In this document: in pieces, positions 24,394 through 32,797 of the stretch
Position numbering within the stretch: position 1 is the first letter of the stretch
Layout: every line of letters starts with the position of its first letter
Origin: Cohnella mopanensis
GTDB lineage: Bacteria; Bacillota; Bacilli; Paenibacillales; Paenibacillaceae
Direction: 5' to 3'
NCBI RefSeq assembly: GCF_022352055.1
Contig: NZ_JAKRWM010000001.1
Location: 806,001 to 870,000 of the forward strand
Length of the DNA stretch: 64,000 bases
Translations under genes and position numbers: made by a program
The notes under the pieces: generated by a model
Seen by the model: only the letters and a program-made list of their open reading frames with translations
Database searches by the model: none
What the model was told of the DNA's origin: nothing

Positions 24394-25832
24394 GGACGTA
24401 ACTCGCTTTCCGCAACAGGGTTCGACCCAAAGACAACTTCCACCGTTGTTCCTTGCTGCACAACACTGTTTACCCGTATGACAGCACCATGTATACCGGC
24501 TACATTTTGACAGATCGCCAGACCCAGACCTGCGCCGTTACTCCTTCTTGTTCTGGATTTATCCGCCATAAAGAAGGGTTCGAATATTTTGTCCTGATCT
24601 TCCTGGCCAATTCCGATACCCTGATCAATGACGGCAAGAATATAATTCCCGCCCTGCCAATATGCACGCAGCGTAATCGTCTGTTCCGGCGAAGAGGCTT
24701 TGAGCGCATTATCCACGAGATTGAAAATCAGCACTTTGATTAGATCACGCTCCAGGGGCAGCTCCCCTTTTTCGCAATCCAGCGCAATCGCCGCGTTCTT
24801 CTCCTTAGCCATGATCTCTAGCGCGGGCTTTATCTCCGTAATAATCTCGCCGAGATCCTGCAATTCCATCTGAATCTGTTCCTTCTGCAACAAAATCAAA
24901 TCCATCAGCTTCAGTGAAAGCGACTCCAGCCGCTTCCCTTCGGAATAAATGACATTCAGTCCGTCCACGAACAGCTCTTCGTTGTATTTAGTCGTGCGCA
25001 AAAAATTGGCATACCCGATAATCGAGGTCAGTGGCGTTTTTAGCTCATGCGTAAAATTATTGATAAACCGTTGCTTTTCCTCGTTATTACGCTCCAACTC
25101 GTTGATTTTATCTTCGACAACCTCCGCCATCTCATTGAAATTAGACCCCAGAATACCGATCTCATCCCTTGATTTCAGAGTGACGCGCTCCGAGAAATCC
25201 CCCTGGGCAATGACTTTCGCCGTGCGATTCAGGCGGTCAATGGATCTGGTCAGCCCTCTGCTCACGAAGAACATAATCACCATAAACAAAAGACAGGCCG
25301 CCAGATCGACTTTGGCAAAAAAGCTGTATTGATCAATCCGGTCCTGATACACCGAGGTAACATCTTTCATGTAGGTGAATACATATTTTTTATGATTAAT
25401 ATCTGTAATGTTCGAGGTAAACAGAATCGTCCGGGCATCAATCTCCCGCAAAATAGAATGAATGCTGTCCTCATCCAGATTATCCAGTTCGCTCCGTGCC
25501 GCGGGCATTGGGAAATCGGAGTTATTAAACACCGTACGCTGAGAATCATCCGTAATATCCATATAAACGCCCTGTTCACTGTTCTTATCCACGAATTCAT
25601 TGGCAATACGCGTCAGGACCGTCTTCTCATAATCAATCGAATCATAGATTCTCAGAATCGGCACAATGGCATCCACGCTGGAATGAATGCTGATGTTCTG
25701 GCTTAGAGCCACGTTAATTGCCTGTCCCAACATCTTGTTGTGGCTGCGTTCAATTACCAAAATGGAAGCAATGTTAAAGATAATGACAAACACGAGAATC
25801 GAGAACAGATATATTTTCTGCCAAAACTTCAT
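24390..25832 (-). CDS. sensor histidine kinase, HAMP type
   Basis: 480-aa membrane kinase: helix at about 7-27, extracytoplasmic sensor to about 165, second helix (DLAACLLFMVIMFFVS), HAMP, HisKA with FTHELKTPLTSIIGYANFL (phospho-His), HATPase N box NLVDNALKA, G boxes DQGIGI and GAGLGLAI. Pairs with the OmpR-type regulator immediately upstream (four-base gap) and probably senses an envelope or sugar signal with help from the downstream lipoprotein. SD GGAGGACTG lies in the end of the regulator gene. Confidence 0.93.
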   Translation of the reverse strand: MKFWQKIYLFSILVFVIIFNIASILVIERSHNKMLGQAINVALSQNISIHSSVDAIVPILRIYDSIDYEKTVLTRIANEFVDKNSEQGVYMDITDDSQRTVFNNSDFPMPAARSELDNLDEDSIHSILREIDARTILFTSNITDINHKKYVFTYMKDVTSVYQDRIDQYSFFAKVDLAACLLFMVIMFFVSRGLTRSIDRLNRTAKVIAQGDFSERVTLKSRDEIGILGSNFNEMAEVVEDKINELERNNEEKQRFINNFTHELKTPLTSIIGYANFLRTTKYNEELFVDGLNVIYSEGKRLESLSLKLMDLILLQKEQIQMELQDLGEIITEIKPALEIMAKEKNAAIALDCEKGELPLERDLIKVLIFNLVDNALKASSPEQTITLRAYWQGGNYILAVIDQGIGIGQEDQDKIFEPFFMADKSRTRRSNGAGLGLAICQNVAGIHGAVIRVNSVVQQGTTVEVVFGSNPVAESELRP

Positions 25833-25835
25833 CCA

Positions 25836-26492
25836 TCAGTCCTCCAGCCGATACCCGATTTTGTAGATCGTCTTGATCTGATCCTGCAAACCTAGCTTCT
25901 TGCGCAACGATTTGATATGCATGTCTACCGTTCGGGTCTCTCCGTAATAATCGCCGCCCCATACTTTATCCAGGAATTGTTCCCGCGTCAGGGCGATATT
26001 CTTGTTCTTGAGCAGGACCACCAGCAGCTCATACTCCTTCGGTGTCAGCTCCACTGGCGCCTCTTGAATCACGACTTCTCTTTTATCAAGATCCACTTGG
26101 ACATGCTGAAATTCCACCACCCTGTCTTCATGACCATATCTGCGCAGCACTGTCTCTATACGGGCCAGTAGCTCAATCGCTTCAAAGGGCTTGACCATAT
26201 AATCATCAGCACCCAGCTTCAGACCGTTCACTTTATCGTAGACCGAGTTTTTCGCCGTCAAAAAGATTACAGGGGTGCCGTAAGATTTGATTCTCTCCAT
26301 CAGCTCAAACCCGTCCAGATGGGGAATCATCACATCCAGCAAAATAAGATCGAACTTCTCCCTCTTGAGCATCTCGAATGCTGCCAGACCATCATACGCC
26401 TCGGTGGTGGCATAATTCATGAGGTTCAGATTCATCTTGATTATTTTGGATATATGAACATCGTCTTCAACGATCAGTATCTTTTTATTCAT
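25836..26492 (-). CDS. OmpR-family response regulator
   Basis: 218 aa. Receiver domain with IVEDD acidic pocket, phospho-acceptor Asp in FDLILLDVMIP, and FLTAKN and VKPF switch motifs; then a winged-helix DNA-binding domain (LTPKEYELLVVLLKN, WGGDYYGETRTVDMHIKSLRKKLG). Start at the ATG of MNKKILI with AGGAGA; a longer frame from 26513 has no SD. First gene of the kinase-lipoprotein operon. Likely target is the downstream importer operon. OmpR-type control of an ABC sugar importer is less common in this family of bacteria than YesN-type control. Confidence 0.93.
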   Translation of the reverse strand: MNKKILIVEDDVHISKIIKMNLNLMNYATTEAYDGLAAFEMLKREKFDLILLDVMIPHLDGFELMERIKSYGTPVIFLTAKNSVYDKVNGLKLGADDYMVKPFEAIELLARIETVLRRYGHEDRVVEFQHVQVDLDKREVVIQEAPVELTPKEYELLVVLLKNKNIALTREQFLDKVWGGDYYGETRTVDMHIKSLRKKLGLQDQIKTIYKIGYRLED

Positions 26493-26820
26493 CCGTATCA
26501 TTCTCCTGAACAATCAAGTTGTGAACTCAATGTTTTATAAGTAATAGTTCTTTTATATGCTTACATTCTATACTAACCCTACTTTAAGTAAAGGAGAGAA
26601 AGAAATGACTAATGTCTAAACTTACAATCACGATCTTCTGTCGTGGTCGGTTTAATAAGAGCGGTCGGGTCTCGGATAGACGCGACCGGCATTGGCATAA
26701 AGCAGAACGGGTTTGCTAAATAAATTTAAAATAGTCTCCATCTGATCGCCAGATGGGGACTATTTTACGTTTACTTTTTAATGTTTCCATGATGCGTCAA
26801 ATAATAAAGTCCGGTATGTT
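26493..26820. other. intergenic region upstream of the regulator operon
   Basis: About 328 bases. Contains the regulator promoter (AT-rich block 26520-26600), an imperfect hairpin at about 26625-26655, and the terminator of the Crp-YdcZ gene. No gene recognised. Confidence 0.5.
26728..26766 (-). terminator. terminator of the Crp-YdcZ gene
   Basis: AAATAGTCTCCATCTG and its near-exact complement (one G-T) flank ATCGC; on the minus strand the stem ends in TATTTTAAATTTATTT. It lies about 55 bases after the stop. Confidence 0.85.
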
Positions 26821-28014
26821 CTAAGTCGTCTTAACTGCCGCTTGCCGAGCTTGCCGACCGCCGCCTAGTTTGAACACAAGAATGCCGCCGACGATGACGA
26901 GCACGCCGATCAATTGCTTGAATGTAAAAGGAACCTTCGTCAGCCCTAACCAACCGAGCGAATCCCATAACAGCGCAAACGCAAGCTGTGAGGTGAGAAC
27001 GATCGAGACGGCATACATGGGGCCAAGCCGCTTGATCCCCTGTACCATGCACACAACCACCCCAACGCCTATCAAACCGCTGAACCAGTACCATGTCTGC
27101 ATAGTCTGCAACGCAAACAGCTGCTTCCCTTCGAAAAGGTACCCGATCGTCATGGAAGCCAGAAATCCCAATCCTAATACCAATGTAGTCGTTGCCCAAG
27201 TTCCTGCCCGTTCATTCACCCTGCTGTTGAAAATATTTTGCAAGCCGATCAGCGATCCCGCCATCAGTGCCAATAAAAGTCCTATAACCATGATCTCTCC
27301 TCTTCCTTTGGCCGATTTTTCATAAATATGATGACCCGCCAGCCGGCGCAGCCCTTCCTTGTTTTTAATAAGAATAAGACTTTGCGTGCGCTCCAGCAAA
27401 CCCTCCGCACAGAGCTGGGCAATAACGCGATTCAAATGCCTGTAGCTCGTTCCGATTAAGTTCGCCACGTCCTTCAAGCTAGTTGTGCGAATCTGCCCCT
27501 TGAATTGTGCATCGGATTCGTCGAAGGAGACGGCCAGCAAATAACCAGCTAATCGCACTTCCACAGGATGCAGCAGATTGAAGCTGAGCGAGTTGGATTT
27601 CACGTAAAATTTTTGCGTGATGATATCCAGCATAAATTGTAGCAGCGGCGCATGGTCGCTTCCGTACTTTTTCAACCGAGTATGGTGGACACCGATCATA
27701 TGAACAGGCGTTACGGCCTCGACCGTATTGATGATGTCACGCCCGCGGATATATTCGATATCCCCGATCACCTCAAGCGGCGTTTTGAAAGAAAGAATAA
27801 GCGCTCTTCCCTCCGCCGAGGTGGTATAGATTTTAATTTTCCCTTTTACAAGCACATATAGGTGTAGAGCCGGATCGCCCTGGGAACAGATGAGTTCCCC
27901 TTGATCAAAACTGTAAACCGTCAAATGCGGCAGAAGCGACTCCGGAAAAACGGACTCGAGTTGATGCATGCGCAAATATTGATACAGCTGCTCGCGGTCT
28001 TTTAAACCTTTCAT
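26821..28014 (-). CDS. Crp/Fnr-type regulator joined in frame to a YdcZ (DMT) transporter
   Basis: 397 aa in one uninterrupted frame. Residues about 30-115 are a cyclic-nucleotide-binding-like domain (FDQGELICSQGDPALHLYVL), 170-215 a Crp-type helix-turn-helix (TSLKDVANLIGTSYRHLNRV), and 242-397 a five-helix DUF606/YdcZ membrane protein (LLLALMAGSLIGLQNIFNSR). The two parts are normally separate genes. At the junction there is no stop, but an ATG at 27291 follows AGAGGAGAG, so an independent 156-aa YdcZ may also be made. No Cys cluster for an Fe-S cofactor is seen. Start ATG with AGGAGTGGAG. The partner YdcZ gene lies 20 bases upstream. Confidence 0.85.
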   Translation of the reverse strand: MKGLKDREQLYQYLRMHQLESVFPESLLPHLTVYSFDQGELICSQGDPALHLYVLVKGKIKIYTTSAEGRALILSFKTPLEVIGDIEYIRGRDIINTVEAVTPVHMIGVHHTRLKKYGSDHAPLLQFMLDIITQKFYVKSNSLSFNLLHPVEVRLAGYLLAVSFDESDAQFKGQIRTTSLKDVANLIGTSYRHLNRVIAQLCAEGLLERTQSLILIKNKEGLRRLAGHHIYEKSAKGRGEIMVIGLLLALMAGSLIGLQNIFNSRVNERAGTWATTTLVLGLGFLASMTIGYLFEGKQLFALQTMQTWYWFSGLIGVGVVVCMVQGIKRLGPMYAVSIVLTSQLAFALLWDSLGWLGLTKVPFTFKQLIGVLVIVGGILVFKLGGGRQARQAAVKTT

Positions 28015-28034
28015 GACTCGACTCCACTCCTAAT

Positions 28035-28460
28035 TTAGAATCGCAAGATCGCCACGCCGGCGATCATTATTGCGATGCCGATGTATTGCGGAAGCCCCAT
28101 CTTCGTCTTGGCCACCCCGAACCATCCGTTCCGATCGACGAGAAAGGTCAAGCCCAACTGGGCAATCAGCACGAAAGCGATCGTCAACGTAACTCCGATG
28201 TGCTGAATCGACGTGACGTTGCTGGAAATAACGATAGCCGCGAAAGCGCCGCCCGTCAAATAGATCGGCTTTACTTGTTTAAACTTTTGCCATTTACCAT
28301 CTCGGACAAACAGCAAGATTAACAAAGCCGCCGCGAACCCGGTAAACTGGGTGATCGTCGCCGCCTGCCAGGTGCCGATATCTTGACTGATCCGGGCATT
28401 CGCCACCCCCTGCAATGTAATAAAGGCCCCGCCTAGAAACGCAAATAAAATCCCAATCAT
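28035..28460 (-). CDS. YdcZ/DUF606 family small transporter
   Basis: 141 aa, ATG of MIGILFAFL with GGGGAGTG upstream (frame opens 15 bases earlier without SD). Five predicted helices; pattern FLGGAFITLQGVANARISQ near the N-terminus and FVLIAQLGLTFLVDRNGWFG late in the protein mark the DMT_YdcZ family. Such genes commonly occur in pairs that probably form a heterodimeric exporter; here the partner is fused behind the Crp-type regulator. Substrate unknown. Twenty bases separate the two genes, so they form one operon. Confidence 0.88.
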   Translation of the reverse strand: MIGILFAFLGGAFITLQGVANARISQDIGTWQAATITQFTGFAAALLILLFVRDGKWQKFKQVKPIYLTGGAFAAIVISSNVTSIQHIGVTLTIAFVLIAQLGLTFLVDRNGWFGVAKTKMGLPQYIGIAIMIAGVAILRF

Positions 28461-28520
28461 GTTCTCACTCCCCAATAAAGCTCTTTTCTTTCATTAAAAA
28501 ATAAAACCGGCCCTATTGGG

Positions 28521-28536
28521 AAGGACATATGTCCTT
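28521..28536. promoter_or_regulatory. 16-bp perfect palindrome, candidate operator of the Crp-type regulator
   Basis: AAGGACATATGTCCTT lies 60 bases upstream of the first YdcZ start codon. Dyads of this size in front of an operon that encodes a Crp/Fnr protein are typical of autoregulation. The half-site GGACA differs from the Fnr/Crp TGTGA box. Confidence 0.5.
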
Positions 28537-28582
28537 GGCTTCAATCTATCGTGATTTCCACAGGGTAATTAAATCTAGTTAC

Positions 28583-28644
28583 CAAAAGAAAAACACCTCC
28601 AAAATCCTTACATCATTCGATGCGAAGGGTTCTTTTGAAGGTGT
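28583..28644 (-). terminator. terminator of the CopZ-like gene
   Basis: On the minus strand ACACCTTCAAAAG pairs with TTTTGGAGGTGT, with an inner CCTT/AAGG stem, followed by TTTTTCTTTTGG. It lies about 65 bases after the CopZ-like stop and ends before the palindrome region. Confidence 0.8.
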
Positions 28645-28710
28645 ATTGATTTGTCTCACGTTCTCGGGTCAGTCCTTGTATTATTCACTTTCATTATTAT
28701 TGACTTCTGT

Positions 28711-29172
28711 TTATACCTCTTTGATGCTTCGTAAAAAAGCATTCACATTGCCTAAACAACAAGTCCCTTGGGGATTATTTACCTCGCATCCACATCGACC
28801 CGCCTGAACATGGACTTTGATTTGATGAGATGGTCCTTGGTTGGTGCCAATGGAATGAATTAGCCGCTCCCTCGTCCAATTAAAGCAGTAACATACAGGT
28901 ACATCAGCACCCTGATTTTTTGGGTACACAGGCACCTTTAGGTCATTTTCCATAAATGTTTGTGAATGGTTCCCGCTAAAGTAAACGATAGAGCAAGCAG
29001 CGTTAGAGCAAAAAACGTAAGAATTTTCGGGTTCAATGATTTCTAACGCCGATGCTATAAGCAGGGATTTTATCGTAATGAGTTGAACGGTCTTACCCTC
29101 TTCATTACAGGAAGGGCATTCCGTTATTGCAACTTCTTTTGTATTATTTTTTGATACTGTACAGCAATCCAT
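28711..29172 (-). CDS. CopZ-like metal/iron-sulfur-binding domain protein
   Basis: 153 aa, ATG preceded by AAAGGAGTG. Cys pattern: CPSC near residue 20, FCSNAACSIVYF near 55, PVCYCFNWTRE near 95 and a final RCGCEVNNPQGTCCLGNV. This is the layout of the N-terminal domain of Archaeoglobus CopZ, which holds a Zn ion and a [2Fe-2S] cluster; stand-alone versions occur in Firmicutes, often beside metal-resistance genes. The usual C-terminal HMA copper-chaperone domain is absent. Probable role is metal delivery or redox sensing; no metal pump is adjacent here, which is unusual. Confidence 0.8.
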   Translation of the reverse strand: MDCCTVSKNNTKEVAITECPSCNEEGKTVQLITIKSLLIASALEIIEPENSYVFCSNAACSIVYFSGNHSQTFMENDLKVPVYPKNQGADVPVCYCFNWTRERLIHSIGTNQGPSHQIKVHVQAGRCGCEVNNPQGTCCLGNVNAFLRSIKEV

Positions 29173-29504
29173 ATGAATCACTCCTTTTATGAAGGAAATG
29201 TTTAACTTCCTTGTTTAACTTCCTCGGTTCATTATCTCACCAGTTGGTTAAAGAAAAAACACACTTCATGAAACTGCCCGTTAGTGGAAAGTCTAGTGTG
29301 GTCGTGACATAGTACCAGATAATTTACGCATTTGGTATGTGACACCATCCTATAATGGAACCGATTTAAGTTTTACTATGACATAAAACTTTTTTACATT
29401 TTTACCACCTCAATTTTATCAGAAATAATAGAGAAAACGGCAGCTTTGGACTGAAAAAAGTCCTAAACTGCCGCTCAGAGATTGAACTAACGTGTCCCGT
29501 TAGC
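29173..29504. other. 332-bp intergenic region
   Basis: Holds the promoter of the CopZ-like gene on the 29173 side and the terminator of the next gene at 29431-29473. The stretch from 29280 to 29420 contains the AT-rich string ACATAAAACTTTTTTACA and no recognisable gene. Confidence 0.5.
29431..29473 (-). terminator. terminator of the 29505-29948 gene
   Basis: CGGCAG...GGACT and AGTCC...CTGCCG pair through most of their length around a T-rich loop; TTTTCTC follows on the minus strand. Confidence 0.85.
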
Positions 29505-29948
29505 TTAATCTCTCTCTTTGCTGGTCACGCCGTTTTCCTCTAACCAACTATATAGTTGGTTAAATACAGTATCTTTCCGATTCATCATTTTGTACTTCTT
29601 CCCGTTAACCACTAAAAAACCTTTATCATTGACTTCAATTAAATACAAGTTCGTCAATAGTTGAATGGCATTGGGTGAATTGGTCAGATTGGGTTTATAA
29701 GCCAGCTCCCTATTATATGATTCAGACTTGAGGATGCTCATTATTCCTTGAATCTCTTTTTGGTTGTTAGCAACTTCTGCAAAATATGTCGTAAGCACGT
29801 CGTTATGACGAACCAACTCTACATGTATTACAGTGATATCTTCTGAGTGAGGAAAAATTTTCTTGGTGGGTACGGGAAATGCAAAATAGATAATTAATCC
29901 GAAGACGATGGTTAGTACACATAGAAGTGCAACTAATTTACTCTTCAA
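29505..29948 (-). CDS. membrane-anchored hypothetical protein
   Basis: 147 aa: one N-terminal membrane helix or uncleaved signal (KLVALLCVLTIVFGLIIYFA), then a soluble extracytoplasmic domain (ITVIHVELVRHNDVLTTYFA, NLYLIEVNDKGFLVVNGKKY). Topology resembles small exported proteins with a PepSY/DUF-like beta-sandwich, but no family is recognised. Monocistronic with its own terminator. Start ATG; GGAGGTGGGG lies upstream. Confidence 0.65.
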   Translation of the reverse strand: MKSKLVALLCVLTIVFGLIIYFAFPVPTKKIFPHSEDITVIHVELVRHNDVLTTYFAEVANNQKEIQGIMSILKSESYNRELAYKPNLTNSPNAIQLLTNLYLIEVNDKGFLVVNGKKYKMMNRKDTVFNQLYSWLEENGVTSKERD

Positions 29949-30011
29949 ATCCCCACCTCCCTGTACACTCCTCTTCCGCTATCGTTCACCATTAGTTGAA
30001 TATCATGCTAT

Positions 30012-30794
30012 TCAATGACCAGCCCAAAATCCATATTCATACTTTCTAAAATCCATTTTATGATTTAAGAACTTCTGAAAGAAATCCATACGTTCTATTG
30101 TTATTTCAAATAATCCAAAAACTGGATGCTCGTCTGATAAATTAAATACCTTCCGATATTCCTCTAATGGGACATCTTTAATTTCCTCATTACCGACAAC
30201 TATCTTGATTTCAACATCAATTTCATTCCATTGGACTAATCTTGTTGTATCTTTTTCCTCGAAGTAATACGGTGAACTAAATTCTTCAACAAAAAGACCA
30301 CTGTTTGTTGCAAATTTAATTGCAGTTAAAGACTTTTGATTACTGCCAATGAACATATAATAATCCCAACCAAAATGCACAAAAAAATTATCTTTGGAAT
30401 ATAATTGACAGTCAGCAAAATTTCTTAATATCATTTTGCATATTATGCGGATTTCATTTATGTTCGCAATCATATCTTCCTTTATATTGATCTCACCAAA
30501 CTCATGATCGTATAACACAGATTTCTTATCTTCGTGTGAAATCAATCTATTGGATGCCTGGATAACACGCAGAGAATATTGCTTCTGTTCAATTAAAAAC
30601 TCTATTATCGTCTCTACATAAGCATGTTCAATAACGAGATATTTTTCTAATGTAAATGAATCCCCATTTATTATGTTCCCAATTTCAGATGGGCAAGTCC
30701 ATTCATCTAATAAATAATGACCTTTATCATTTCTAAAAATCGGGTTATATTTTGTGATTCTCCACTGATATTTTATATCAAACACCACTTTCAT
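30012..30794 (-). CDS. hypothetical protein, about 260 aa
   Basis: Soluble protein rich in Asp, Glu, Phe and Tyr, no signal or membrane segment. Segments such as YLLDEWTCPSEIGNIINGDS, FFVHFGWDYYMFIGSNQ and EEYRKVFNLSDEHPVFGLFE recall proteins from toxin-immunity regions, but I cannot place the family. The frame opens at 30812; the ATG at 30794 (MKVVFDI) fits the start of the folded part, though neither start has a strong SD. AT-rich coding sequence suggests acquisition. Confidence 0.6.
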   Translation of the reverse strand: MKVVFDIKYQWRITKYNPIFRNDKGHYLLDEWTCPSEIGNIINGDSFTLEKYLVIEHAYVETIIEFLIEQKQYSLRVIQASNRLISHEDKKSVLYDHEFGEINIKEDMIANINEIRIICKMILRNFADCQLYSKDNFFVHFGWDYYMFIGSNQKSLTAIKFATNSGLFVEEFSSPYYFEEKDTTRLVQWNEIDVEIKIVVGNEEIKDVPLEEYRKVFNLSDEHPVFGLFEITIERMDFFQKFLNHKMDFRKYEYGFWAGH

Positions 30795-30880
30795 AACCGC
30801 TTGATCATACAAAAATAGACACTTTATTATAACAGATTATTTTATGATGGATATTACGCATAACTGCCCAATACCGATAA

Positions 30881-30908
30881 AACAAAAAAACCGCAATATA
30901 CGCGGTTT
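30881..30908 (-). terminator. terminator of cwlJ
   Basis: AAACCGC/GCGGTTT around a seven-base loop, followed on the minus strand by TTTTTTTGTTTT overlapping the stem edge. Core sequence shared with the hairpins at 9502, 33630 and 43280. Confidence 0.8.
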
Positions 30909-30991
30909 AGAATCGATACATATTCTTATCATCCAACACTTGGCTGTGACAAGTCAGGTTAAGAAATCCTGAGCTCTTTTCGTTTATAAAA

Positions 30992-31435
30992 TTATAACGT
31001 ATTATATACACTTTCACATTCTTCCGCGGTCGGTTCATAAAAACAGTGTTTCTTCCATCGTCCTGCGAGAGGCTGATCATACCAAGTTGGCGGACATGGT
31101 CCGGGATTTTCGAACGTTCCTGGACGGAAATACCATAGGGAGAATTTGCCTGGCCAGTTCCGCTCCCCATTCACAGCCCGTTGCGCCAGACGGCGCTCCC
31201 TCTCTCTAGCGTTTTGATAGTACATACCATGTTGCAATGCTTCGAACGCATGCGGCTGGTTGATCATTTGGGGAATTGTCCGGATTCCTTTAAAATCGGA
31301 GCAATTCCCTCTAATTCGGTTAATGCCAACATTTCCAACAAGGAGCATGCCCATTTCGCCTTCGGTCTCAGCTTCAGCTCGAAGCAACCTTGCCAACATA
31401 TTGATATCCTGTTCCCTGGCTTTTACGACTGCCAT
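30992..31435 (-). CDS. cwlJ: spore cortex-lytic hydrolase CwlJ
   Basis: 147 aa; B. subtilis CwlJ is 142. Hydrolase_2 fold: ARLLRAEAETEGEMGMLLVG with the catalytic Glu, NVGINRIRGNC, PHAFEALQHG, and the C-terminal GKFSLWYFRPG...PGPCPPTWYDQPLAGRWKKHCFYEP block specific for CwlJ (only partly quoted). The enzyme degrades the spore cortex peptidoglycan during germination, in the coat, responding to Ca-dipicolinate in Bacillus. No signal peptide, as usual for CwlJ. SD AAAGAGGTG before the ATG. Its usual partner gerQ is not in the window. Confidence 0.93.
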   Translation of the reverse strand: MAVVKAREQDINMLARLLRAEAETEGEMGMLLVGNVGINRIRGNCSDFKGIRTIPQMINQPHAFEALQHGMYYQNARERERRLAQRAVNGERNWPGKFSLWYFRPGTFENPGPCPPTWYDQPLAGRWKKHCFYEPTAEECESVYNTL

Positions 31436-31560
31436 TGGCTCACCTCTTTAGATTTCTAGACTCATCATATTGTAGGCGAAGCGGAAGTGTTACTCTGGCA
31501 AAATAGAGAGCGTTAATAAATAGCCGTTACATTTCTAAGGCAGTATCTTCAATAATCATA

Positions 31561-32649
31561 TCATCCTTCTTCTTGAAGAGTTTTTTCCATCGCTTTGACA
31601 AGAACATATGCTTGATCGATGGTTTGTTTGACAATTGCAGCAGCAGAGCCATCGTTGGCTAACCTAAGACCCTGACCAGCCCAGAGTGACAAATACTCGG
31701 GGTTATTCGATTTTGCAGCTGCCTGACGAATGTCTCGCGTCATTGCATTTTGTATTGGGTAAGCTGGGATTGTTCCGGAATAATGATGCATGTCATTTAT
31801 AAATTTTGTTCGAATGCCTCGTGCCGCTTTGCCTGAGTAAACGCGTGTAATTTCAGTGGCGTCTTCATTTGCTGAAAGAATCTTCTGTTTGTACGTTGCA
31901 TGGGCGCCGCTCTCGGGGCATGCGAGAAACGCAGTGCCCATTTGTATAGCAGCAGCTCCTAATGTGAGGCTTGCTACAAGCCCCCTCCCATCCATGATAC
32001 CCCCGGATGCGATGACTGGAATCGACACATGATCGACAATCTGTGGAACAAGAGCGATAGTACCTATCTGAGCATCGGAATTGTTCTTCAAAAATGTGCC
32101 GCGGTGTCCTCCTGCTTCACTTCCCTGAGCCACAACTGCGTCTACGCCGGCGACTTCCAAACATTTAGCTTCTTCAACGGTTGTTGCAGTGCCTATTATG
32201 ACAGTTCCACGCTCCTTCATGGCTTGGATTACGTCATGCGGCGGTATGCCGAAGGTAAAACTAAAAACCGATATTTTCTCTTCCAACAATACTTGAACCT
32301 GCTCCTCAAACGACTCCGAAAACTTCGGGAGTAATGGATTAGTGGCAATCCCAAGCTCGATTCGATATTGATTGAGGTAGGCCGTCATCTGGTCGATCGC
32401 TTCTTCCGATTCTATCGGTTGCTCAGGTACAAACAGGTTGACCCCAAACGGCTGGTCAGTCAATTGTCTGATCATATGAATCGTGCTCCGGAGTTGTTCC
32501 GGTGTTAAGTATCCGGCACCCAGGTTGCCTAGACCCCCGGCGTTTGAAACTGCTGCTACTAATTCGGGAGTCGTAGGACCGCCTGCCATCGGTGCTTGGA
32601 AGATCGGGTATCGAATTTTGAGTAAACGAGTTAATTTAGTCTCAAACAT
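31561..32649 (-). CDS. nitronate monooxygenase (FMN-dependent)
   Basis: 362 aa, full length. TIM-barrel FMN enzyme: YPIFQAPMAGGPTTPELVAA at the N-terminus, FTFGIPP, VVAQGSEAGGHRG with the active-site His, and IPVIASGGIMDG for phosphate binding. Oxidises alkyl nitronates such as propionate-3-nitronate; related proteins include 2-nitropropane dioxygenase and YrpB. GGGAGG precedes the ATG. Divergent from the LysR gene, which is probably its regulator. Confidence 0.93.
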   Translation of the reverse strand: MFETKLTRLLKIRYPIFQAPMAGGPTTPELVAAVSNAGGLGNLGAGYLTPEQLRSTIHMIRQLTDQPFGVNLFVPEQPIESEEAIDQMTAYLNQYRIELGIATNPLLPKFSESFEEQVQVLLEEKISVFSFTFGIPPHDVIQAMKERGTVIIGTATTVEEAKCLEVAGVDAVVAQGSEAGGHRGTFLKNNSDAQIGTIALVPQIVDHVSIPVIASGGIMDGRGLVASLTLGAAAIQMGTAFLACPESGAHATYKQKILSANEDATEITRVYSGKAARGIRTKFINDMHHYSGTIPAYPIQNAMTRDIRQAAAKSNNPEYLSLWAGQGLRLANDGSAAAIVKQTIDQAYVLVKAMEKTLQEEG

Positions 32650-32797
32650 ATATTAAAAAACCTCCCGTTATTGAACCTTAGATGGAATCTTCATAATAAA
32701 TCCACTGGATCTTGCTCCTAGTAGAATCGGACACTTTTATTGTAACTTCTCAGAAATATCAAGTAAAAAGAATCTATATGATAGAGCGGCCAAAAAA

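Noticed and set aside
28529-28807. 92-codon plus-strand frame
   Set aside because: Covers the palindrome, a terminator and the end of the CopZ-like gene; no SD.
30907-31170. 87-codon frame overlapping cwlJ
   Set aside because: Alternative phase of the cwlJ 3' end; cwlJ is a clear family member.
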